From assembly GCA_002398405.1 (NCBI GenBank), contig DGYN01000017.1, forward strand, positions 1 to 6,047: a DNA stretch of 6,047 nt. The letters are read 5' to 3'. The DNA is from Caulobacteraceae bacterium UBA5005 (GTDB taxonomy: Bacteria > Pseudomonadota > Alphaproteobacteria > Caulobacterales > Caulobacteraceae). The notes beneath the pieces were generated by a model, which was given only the letters and a program-made list of their open reading frames with translations, was not told the origin of the DNA and did no database searches. The position numbers were made by a program, and so were the translations under genes. Positions 1 to 4,572 of the stretch are shown here, one piece after another (position 1 is the stretch's first letter; each line of letters starts with the position of its first letter).

Positions 1-324
1 GCCCTGACCGTTGCGCCCAAGGCGCCGGTGGCCGCCGCCGCGCCCAAGGCGGCGCCGGCGCCGGTCGCTCCCGCCGCCTCTGGTGGCGCCGTGATGGTCC
101 AGATCGGCGCCTTCTCTTCGCCCGCCGCGGCGGAAAAGGGCTGGAACGACGTGGCCGCCCTTCTGCCTGGCCAGATGGCGGGCAAGACCAAGCGGGTCGA
201 ACAGATCGCCGCCAATGGCGCCACCCTGCACCGCGCCTTCATCGGCGGGTTCGCGAGCCGCGCCGACGCCGACGCCTTCTGCACGACGCTGCGCACCCGC
301 GGCCGTCAGTGTCTGGTGAGGTAG
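1..324 (+). CDS. SPOR-domain cell-wall-binding protein, C-terminal fragment (5' end outside the window)
   Basis: The reading frame is open from base 1 to the TAG at 322-324, so the gene enters from the left edge and the GTG at 28 is almost certainly not its start. About 107 residues are visible. The first 30 are an Ala/Pro/Lys-rich linker, typical of the stretch between an N-terminal anchor and a SPOR domain. From base 91 a SPOR domain follows, opening VMVQIGAFSS and running through the helix AAAEKGWNDV and the strand HRAFIGGFAS to the end of the protein. SPOR domains bind glycan strands stripped of stem peptides, usually at the division septum, so a periplasmic septum-directed role is likely; the missing N-terminus should carry the signal or membrane anchor. 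It lies 11 bp upstream of nagZ on the same strand, suggesting one cell-wall operon. Domain assignment is firm; a specific gene name is not supportable. Confidence 0.88.
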   Translation, partial: ALTVAPKAPVAAAAPKAAPAPVAPAASGGAVMVQIGAFSSPAAAEKGWNDVAALLPGQMAGKTKRVEQIAANGATLHRAFIGGFASRADADAFCTTLRTRGRQCLVR

Positions 325-335
325 GGCAGGGGTCG

Positions 336-1343
336 GTGACCTGCGCCAGTATCCTCGGGCTTGCCGGAACAGTCCTTTCCAAGACGGAACGGGCCTTCTT
401 CCGTGACGTCCGCCCGTGGGGTTTCATTCTCTTCAAGCGCAATATTGAGAGCCCCGATCAGGTGCGCGCCCTGACCGCTTCCCTGCGCGAGGCCATCGAC
501 CGTCCCGGCGCCCCAATCCTCATCGATCAGGAGGGGGGCCGGGTGCAGCGCATGGGCCCGCCCCACTGGCCGAAATACCCCCCGGGCCGGGCCTATGGCG
601 AGGCCGCGACCAATGATCCGCTGGTGCGGCGCGAACTGACCCGTCTGGGCGCCCGCCTGATCGCCCACGATCTCCTCAGCGTCGGAATCAACGTCGACTG
701 CGTTCCGGTCCTCGACGTTCCGGCCGCTGACGGCCACGAGATCATCGGTGACCGCGCCTATGGCCCCGACGCCGCCACCGTCGCCACCCTGGGCCGCGCC
801 GCCGCCGAGGGCCTGATCGCCGGCGGCGTCCTGCCGATCATCAAGCACATCCCCGGCCACGGCCGCGCCAAGGCCGACAGCCATCTCGATCTGCCGGTCG
901 TCGACACCCCCTATGACGAGCTCGACGCCATCGACTTCGCCCCCTTCAAGGCGCTCTCCGACATGCCCATGGCGATGACCGCCCACGTGGTCTACTCCGC
1001 CATCGACAGGCGCCGCCCGGCCACCACCTCCAAGACAGCCATCAAGCGCGTTATCCGCGGCGCCATCGGCTTTGACGGCCTACTGATGAGCGACGATCTT
1101 TCCATGAAGGCCCTGGGCGGCAGTTTCACCGACCGCGCCAAGACGTCTCTCGCCGCGGGGTGCGACGTCGTCCTGCACTGCAACGGCGACATGGCTGAAA
1201 TGAAGGCGGTGATCGCCGGAACCTGCGCGCTGAAGGGCGCCGCCAAGCGCCGTGCCGAGGCGGTGATGAAACGTCTGGCCAAGATCCCCGAACCCTTCGA
1301 CCTCGAAGCCGGCCGGGCCCGTTTCGCGGCGGCCTTCCCATGA
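336..1343 (+). CDS. nagZ: Beta-N-acetylhexosaminidase NagZ (glycoside hydrolase family 3)
   Basis: A 335-residue cytosolic enzyme that removes N-acetylglucosamine from GlcNAc-1,6-anhydroMurNAc (peptides) during peptidoglycan recycling. Family signatures are clear: GFILFKRNI near residue 30, IDQEGGRVQRM near 63-73, KHIPGHG at 170-176, the loop with the Asp-Ser-His catalytic dyad at 181-183 (bases 876-884), and the nucleophile Asp253 in LMSDDLSM (bases 1092-1094). Length and single-domain layout fit proteobacterial NagZ, and there is no signal peptide. I chose GTG 336 because it gives the usual short N-terminus and follows a purine-rich stretch (318-332, including GAGG and AGGGG). An upstream in-frame GTG at 309 would add nine residues (SGEVGQGS region), overlap the SPOR gene by 16 bp and has no visible ribosome binding site. 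The stop TGA overlaps the scpA ATG (ATGA). Function is confident; the start is moderately so. Confidence 0.95.
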   Translation: MTCASILGLAGTVLSKTERAFFRDVRPWGFILFKRNIESPDQVRALTASLREAIDRPGAPILIDQEGGRVQRMGPPHWPKYPPGRAYGEAATNDPLVRRELTRLGARLIAHDLLSVGINVDCVPVLDVPAADGHEIIGDRAYGPDAATVATLGRAAAEGLIAGGVLPIIKHIPGHGRAKADSHLDLPVVDTPYDELDAIDFAPFKALSDMPMAMTAHVVYSAIDRRRPATTSKTAIKRVIRGAIGFDGLLMSDDLSMKALGGSFTDRAKTSLAAGCDVVLHCNGDMAEMKAVIAGTCALKGAAKRRAEAVMKRLAKIPEPFDLEAGRARFAAAFP

Positions 1344-2143
1344 GGGACGACGGAACAGAGCTCGATTTCGCAGCCGCCGCCGACGCCGCGGAGGAGGGCG
1401 AGGCCCTGGTCGTCGATATCGACGGCTATGAAGGCCCCCTGCACCTGCTGCTGGCGCTGGCCCGGGGTCAGAAGGTCGACCTGCTCAAGCTGTCGATCCT
1501 CAAGCTCGCCGAACAGTACCTGGCCTTCGTGCAACAGGCCCGGCGTCTGCGGTTCTCCCTGGCGGCGGATTACCTCGTTATGGCCGCCTGGCTCGCCTAT
1601 CTGAAATCCCGCCTCCTATTGCCGAAGACCGAAAAGGCCGCGCCGGATGAGCTGGGCCCTGAGGAACAGGCGGCGCAACTCGCTTTCCGCCTCGCCAGGC
1701 TCGATGCGATCCGCAAGGCGGTCGACGCCCTGCAGCAGCGGCCACAGCTCAAGCGCGACATCTTCACGCGCGGCGATCCCCAGGCTCTGACCGTCGTTTC
1801 CCACACCCGCTTCCAGGGTAACCTCTACGCCCTGGTCCAGGCCTATTCCGGCCAGTTGAAGAAGGAGGCCGCCCGGCGCTATCAGCCGGCGACCCCCAAG
1901 GTCTTCGCCCTGGATGACGCAAGGGTGCGGCTGCAGAACGAATTGCCGCGCCTGAAAAGCTGGACATCGCTGTCGGTTTTGGCGCCGGCCCCCTACGGCG
2001 ATGGCCCAAGCCGCGCCTCCTATGTCGCCTCGACCCTTTCGGCGGGTCTGGAGCTGGTCAAGAACGGCGAATTGGAGGCCCGCCAGCTGGAGGCCTTTGC
2101 GGAGCTCTACCTGCGCGCCCGCCGGATGGAGGCCGCGGAATGA
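1340..2143 (+). CDS. scpA: Segregation and condensation protein A (kleisin ScpA)
   Basis: The kleisin subunit of the Smc-ScpA-ScpB condensin, a cytoplasmic complex that bridges the two SMC heads and promotes chromosome compaction and segregation. It has 267 residues. After a variable acidic/alanine N-terminus, the hallmark kleisin opening IDGYEGPLHLLLALAR lies at residues 27-42, followed by KVDLLKLSILKLAEQYL and the helix ADYLVMAAWLAYLKSRLLLP (76-95). The middle (about 100-185) is the variable ScpB-binding region, and the C-terminal winged helix (about 190-262) ends STLSAGLELVKNGELEARQL...FAELYLRAR. ATG 1340 overlaps the nagZ stop and no good Shine-Dalgarno precedes it, so translation is probably coupled to nagZ. 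The stop TGA (2141-2143) overlaps the scpB ATG. Length is normal and no damage is visible. Confidence 0.96.
   Translation: MRDDGTELDFAAAADAAEEGEALVVDIDGYEGPLHLLLALARGQKVDLLKLSILKLAEQYLAFVQQARRLRFSLAADYLVMAAWLAYLKSRLLLPKTEKAAPDELGPEEQAAQLAFRLARLDAIRKAVDALQQRPQLKRDIFTRGDPQALTVVSHTRFQGNLYALVQAYSGQLKKEAARRYQPATPKVFALDDARVRLQNELPRLKSWTSLSVLAPAPYGDGPSRASYVASTLSAGLELVKNGELEARQLEAFAELYLRARRMEAAE
2128..2132 (+). promoter_or_regulatory. Strong Shine-Dalgarno for scpB inside scpA
   Basis: GGAGG with a seven-base spacer to the scpB ATG at 2140. It is the best ribosome binding site in the window and supports the chosen scpB start and efficient coupled expression with scpA. Confidence 0.7.
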
Positions 2144-2775
2144 GCGACGCCGCCCGCATGGTCGAAGCCCTGCTGTTCGCGGCGGCTGAACCCTTGAGCA
2201 TCGACGACCTGTCCCGGCGCCTGCCGGCCAATGTCGATATCCATGAAGCCATCGCCGAACTGCGTCGCCTCTATGAGGGGCGGGGGGTGGAACTGGTCGA
2301 GGTGGCCGGCTGCTGGCGTTTCCAGACGGCGGCGGACCTTTCCTTCCTGATGACCGTGGAGCGCGAAGAGCCGCGCAAGCTTTCCAAGGCGGCGCAGGAA
2401 ACCCTCGCCATCGTCGCCTACCACCAGCCCGTGACCCGCGCCGAGATCGAGGCGATCCGCGGCGTGCAGGCCTCGCGCGGCACGCTGGACACCTTGCTGG
2501 AACTCGACCTCGTCAAGATGCGCGGCCGGCGCCGCACGCCGGGCCGCCCGGTGACCTTCGGCACCACCGACGCCTTCCTGGAGCACTATGGCCTGGCGAG
2601 CCTGGCCGACCTGCCGGGCGCGGCGGAAATGAAGCAGCTGGGCCTTCTTGACGCCGACCTGCCGCCGGGCTTCGCCGTTCCAGACCCGATGCTGGGCGGC
2701 GGGGATGAGGAAGATCCGCTGGAACCAGGCGACGACGCGGAGTTCCACCAGGACTTTCTGCAGGAGGAAAGCTGA
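2140..2775 (+). CDS. scpB: Segregation and condensation protein B (ScpB)
   Basis: The dimeric winged-helix partner (KITE-type) of ScpA in the Smc condensin complex, acting in the cytoplasm on chromosome organisation. It has 211 residues. The first winged helix (about 1-75) begins MVEALLFAAAEPLSIDDL. The second (about 80-165) has the most recognisable family stretch, SKAAQETLAIVAYHQPVTRA, then IEAIRGVQASRGTLDTLLEL and GRPVTFGTTDAFLEHYGL. The last 25 residues are acidic (GDEEDPLEPGDDAEF), a low-complexity tail that ScpB proteins often carry. GGAGG at 2128-2132, seven bases before the ATG and inside scpA, is a strong ribosome binding site; together with the ATGA overlap it ties ScpB synthesis to ScpA. 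No terminator with a T-run is visible after the stop. Confidence 0.96.
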   Translation: MSDAARMVEALLFAAAEPLSIDDLSRRLPANVDIHEAIAELRRLYEGRGVELVEVAGCWRFQTAADLSFLMTVEREEPRKLSKAAQETLAIVAYHQPVTRAEIEAIRGVQASRGTLDTLLELDLVKMRGRRRTPGRPVTFGTTDAFLEHYGLASLADLPGAAEMKQLGLLDADLPPGFAVPDPMLGGGDEEDPLEPGDDAEFHQDFLQEES

Positions 2776-2792
2776 CCTTTCCTTACACGCCG

Positions 2793-2822
2793 TTGGCGAT
2801 AACGATTGGCTTAGCCTATATA
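2793..2822 (+). promoter_or_regulatory. Candidate housekeeping promoter for tatABC
   Basis: TTGGCG (2793-2798), an 18-base spacer, then TATATA (2817-2822) resembles a -35/-10 pair for the housekeeping sigma factor. It sits in the only AT-richer gap of the plus-strand cluster, about 60 bases upstream of the tatA ATG, as expected for a tat-specific promoter. No T-run terminator separates it from scpB, so read-through from the scp operon is also possible. Alphaproteobacterial promoters are degenerate, so this is a prediction only. Confidence 0.45.
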
Positions 2823-2837
2823 GACTGCCAACAGTCT
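2822..2837. promoter_or_regulatory. Perfect inverted repeat at the expected tat transcription start (possible operator)
   Basis: AGACTG, four bases CCAA, then CAGTCT: a perfect 6+4+6 inverted repeat. It begins at the last base of the candidate -10 box and covers the region where transcription should start. Position suggests a repressor operator or a hairpin at the 5' end of the transcript. It lacks a following T-run (CATAATTA follows), so it is a poor intrinsic terminator for scpB. I cannot name a regulator. Confidence 0.4.
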
Positions 2838-2844
2838 CATAATT

Positions 2845-2866
2845 AGCCGGGCCTCCTGGACCGGCT
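2845..2866. repeat. Inverted repeat in the tatA leader
   Basis: AGCCGG and CCGGCT form a perfect 6-base inverted repeat with a 10-base loop (GCCTCCTGGA). It ends 18 bases before the tatA start codon and just ahead of its ribosome binding site. As RNA it could form a leader hairpin; the loop holds CCTCC, which is complementary to a Shine-Dalgarno core. Function is inference. Confidence 0.4.
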
Positions 2867-2873
2867 CAAACTT

Positions 2874-2877
2874 AGGA
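2874..2877 (+). promoter_or_regulatory. Ribosome binding site of tatA
   Basis: AGGA with a seven-base spacer to the ATG at 2885, within the purine-rich run AGGAACGGAA. It is markedly better than what precedes tatB and fits the usual excess of TatA over TatB and TatC. Confidence 0.6.
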
Positions 2878-2884
2878 ACGGAAC

Positions 2885-3109
2885 ATGCCCGGCGGTTTCA
2901 GTATCTGGCATTGGGTCATCGTAGGCGTCATCGTCCTCGTCCTGTTTGGCGGGCGCGGCAAGCTGTCGAGCCTGATGGGCGACGCGGCCAAAGGCATCCG
3001 CGCCTTCAAGGACGGCCTGAAAGACGGAGAGGGCGACAAGAAAGCCGACAGCACGCTCGACGCGACGCTGCCCCGCACGGACAAAGAAAAAGAAGACCTG
3101 AAGAGCTGA
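2885..3109 (+). CDS. tatA: Twin-arginine translocase subunit TatA
   Basis: The small inner-membrane protein that oligomerises at the TatBC-substrate complex to form the transport path for folded proteins carrying twin-arginine signals. It has 74 residues, normal for TatA. A short N-terminus (MPGGFSIWHW) leads into one membrane helix (about 8-21, VIVGVIVLVLF), then the conserved Phe21-Gly22 hinge and an amphipathic helix (about 25-46, GRGKLSSLMGDAAKGIRAF, ending KDGLKDG). The remaining 30 residues are a charged, unstructured cytosolic tail rich in Lys, Asp and Glu. The basic Lys/Arg side of the amphipathic helix and the AKGIRAFKDG signature distinguish TatA from TatB. It is first in tatABC, behind its own likely promoter, and 63 bp ahead of tatB. 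No sign of damage. Confidence 0.95.
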   Translation: MPGGFSIWHWVIVGVIVLVLFGGRGKLSSLMGDAAKGIRAFKDGLKDGEGDKKADSTLDATLPRTDKEKEDLKS

Positions 3110-3136
3110 TCTTCGGTCTCTCCGCCACTCTAACCC

Positions 3137-3156
3137 GGGCCGCTCCAGCCGCGCCC
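3137..3156 (+). promoter_or_regulatory. Possible hairpin between tatA and tatB
   Basis: In RNA, 3137-3140 (GGGC) can pair with 3153-3156 (GCCC), and 3142-3143 (GC) with 3151-3152 (GC), leaving C3141 bulged and a seven-base loop. It lies 16 bases before the tatB ATG in a spacer without a strong Shine-Dalgarno (only AAGG at 3157-3160). It could damp tatB translation or mark processing of the tat mRNA. No T-run follows, so it is unlikely to terminate transcription. In DNA this GC-rich such stems also arise by chance. Confidence 0.3.
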
Positions 3157-3172
3157 AAGGCCTGTCTCACAC

Positions 3173-3670
3173 ATGTTCCCTGATATTGGCGGCGCGGAAC
3201 TGATCATCGTGGCGGTCGTCGCCCTGCTGGTCTTCAAGCCGCAGGACCTGCCGGTGGTGATGCGCAAGTTCGGCGAGTTCATGAACAAGGCGCGCCGCAT
3301 GGCGTCGGACTTCCGCGCCAGCTTCGACGACATGGCCCGCCAGTCCGAGCTCGACGAACTGCGCAAGGAAGTCGAGGCCATGCGCGCCAAGGCGGCCGAC
3401 CCGATGGGCCTCAATTCGACGATGTCGGACATGAACGCCGAGATCAGCCAGAGCCTCTCCGACCCCAATTTCGACTACGGCAACGTCCAGACTGAGCATA
3501 TTCCCTGGGAAGATCCCGCCGCTGTCGTGGAGGCGCCCAAGCCGGCCCGCAAAAAGGCCGCGCCGAAAAAGCCCGCGGCCAAGAAGGCCGCCGCGCCTGC
3601 GGTCGTCGAAGGCGGTCCAAAGCCCGTCCGCAAGACGCCCGCCAAGCGCGCCGCCAAGACGGTGAGCTAG
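3173..3670 (+). CDS. tatB: Twin-arginine translocase subunit TatB
   Basis: The inner-membrane protein that pairs with TatC to form the receptor for twin-arginine signal peptides. It has 165 residues. The N-terminus MFPDIGGAEL carries the conserved TatB glutamate (Glu9). A membrane helix (about 8-21, ELIIVAVVALLVF) is followed by KPQDLP, where most TatB proteins have GP..LP, then an amphipathic helix VVMRKFGEFMNKARRMASDF (28-47). A charged helical region (to about 75, ARQSELDELRKEVEAMRAKA) probably forms coiled-coil contacts. The C-terminal 45 residues are a Lys/Ala/Pro-rich basic tail (APKPARKKAAPKK onward). The start is fixed by the conserved N-terminus even though only a weak AAGG lies 12 bases upstream. 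tatC begins 4 bp after the stop. The TatB assignment rests on the MF.DIG..EL opening, the length and its place between tatA and tatC. Confidence 0.94.
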   Translation: MFPDIGGAELIIVAVVALLVFKPQDLPVVMRKFGEFMNKARRMASDFRASFDDMARQSELDELRKEVEAMRAKAADPMGLNSTMSDMNAEISQSLSDPNFDYGNVQTEHIPWEDPAAVVEAPKPARKKAAPKKPAAKKAAAPAVVEGGPKPVRKTPAKRAAKTVS

Positions 3671-3674
3671 GCCG

Positions 3675-4571
3675 ATGTCGATCGATCACGACGAGGCCCA
3701 TATCGAAGCGTCCCGCGCGCCGTTGCTCGAGCACCTGAAGGAGCTGCGCAACCGGCTGATGACCTGCGTCATCGTCCTGGTCATCGGGTTCTTCATCTCC
3801 TTCTACTTCGCCGGCCCGCTGCTGGAGTTCCTGCTGGAGCCTTGGTACGTGGCCGAGGGGATGATCGCCCTGCAGGAGCAGGCGGGCCATGGCCACCCCT
3901 TTAGCCTGGACATGATCTCGGGGGTCTTGGGCTTCACGGAGCTTCCCAAGCCGACAGGCCAGCATCTGGATCTCATCGCCACGGCCGCGCTGGAAACTTT
4001 TCTGGTGAAGGTCAAGCTCGCGGCGTTCGGCGCGGTGGTGATCTGTTTTCCCGTTCTGGCCTGGCAGCTCTACAGGTTCGTGGCGCCGGGCCTTTATCGC
4101 AAGGAACGGATGGCCTTCGCGCCGTTCCTCGTCGCCTCGCCGGTGCTCTTCGCCATGGGCGCGGCCTTGGTCTACTACATGATGCTGCCCTTCGTGCTCT
4201 GGTTCAGCCTGAACCAGCAGCAGCTTGGCGACCTAACCATCAAGATGACGCCCAAGGTCGACGAGCACCTGGCCCTGTCGATCAAACTGATCCTCGCTTT
4301 CGGGCTCTGCTTCCAGCTCCCGGTGGTGCTCTCGCTCCTGGGGCTGGCGGGCATCGTCAACGCCAAGGGCCTGCGGGCGTTCTGGCGCTACGCCGTGGTG
4401 ATCATCTTCATCGCCGCCGCCCTGTTCACTCCGCCAGATCCCATCAGCCAGCTCTCGCTCGCGATCCCGCTGATCCTGCTCTACGAGGTCTCGATCTGGT
4501 GCGTGAAGCTGATGGAGCTTCGCCGGCGCAAGGCTGACGAGGCGGCCGACGCCGCGGACGCCGCCGCCTAA
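3675..4571 (+). CDS. tatC: Twin-arginine translocase subunit TatC
   Basis: The six-helix inner-membrane core of the Tat translocase, which recognises the twin-arginine signal peptide and recruits TatB and TatA. It has 298 residues, longer than the roughly 258 of E. coli TatC. The cytosolic N-terminus has LLEHLKELRNRL (17-28, containing the glutamate used in signal recognition). Membrane helices lie at about 29-46, 109-133, 150-170, 200-222, 236-251 and 259-279. The first cytosolic loop carries FVAPGLYRKER with Glu144, equivalent to E. coli Glu103; LFTPPDPISQ (250-259) is the conserved TTPPD-type motif. The first periplasmic loop (about 47-100) is enlarged. Helix 4 has Gln214 (FGLCFQLPV) where E. 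coli has Glu170. The tail is Arg/Lys then Ala/Asp-rich. It follows tatB by 4 bp with GGTGA at 3661-3665 as a likely ribosome binding site, and ends one base from the opposing helicase stop. Confidence 0.96.
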   Translation: MSIDHDEAHIEASRAPLLEHLKELRNRLMTCVIVLVIGFFISFYFAGPLLEFLLEPWYVAEGMIALQEQAGHGHPFSLDMISGVLGFTELPKPTGQHLDLIATAALETFLVKVKLAAFGAVVICFPVLAWQLYRFVAPGLYRKERMAFAPFLVASPVLFAMGAALVYYMMLPFVLWFSLNQQQLGDLTIKMTPKVDEHLALSIKLILAFGLCFQLPVVLSLLGLAGIVNAKGLRAFWRYAVVIIFIAAALFTPPDPISQLSLAIPLILLYEVSIWCVKLMELRRRKADEAADAADAAA

Positions 4572-4572
4572 C

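Noticed and set aside
13..51. Direct repeat GCGCCCAAGGCG at 13-24 and 40-51
   Set aside because: It encodes the repeating Ala-Pro-Lys-Ala linker of the SPOR protein in the same frame, so coding constraint explains it.
306..986. 226-codon minus-strand open frame opposite nagZ
   Set aside because: It is a shadow of nagZ in GC-rich DNA: the protein is Gly/Ala/Asp-rich with no recognisable domain, and nagZ has all catalytic motifs.
2107..2748. 213-codon minus-strand open frame opposite scpB
   Set aside because: It mirrors scpB codons almost end to end and encodes low-complexity sequence; scpB has a strong ribosome binding site and family motifs.
2822..2850. Intrinsic terminator after scpB
   Set aside because: The AGACTG/CAGTCT stem is short and followed by CATAATTA rather than a T-run, so an operator or leader role is more plausible.
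3444..3965. 173-codon minus-strand open frame across tatB and tatC
   Set aside because: It spans two well-supported genes and has no recognisable domain or ribosome binding site.
4540..4571. GC-rich stem at the tatC 3' end as a terminator
   Set aside because: The GCGGCCGACGCCGCGGACGC region encodes the Ala/Asp tail, has no T-run, and such stems are common at this base composition.
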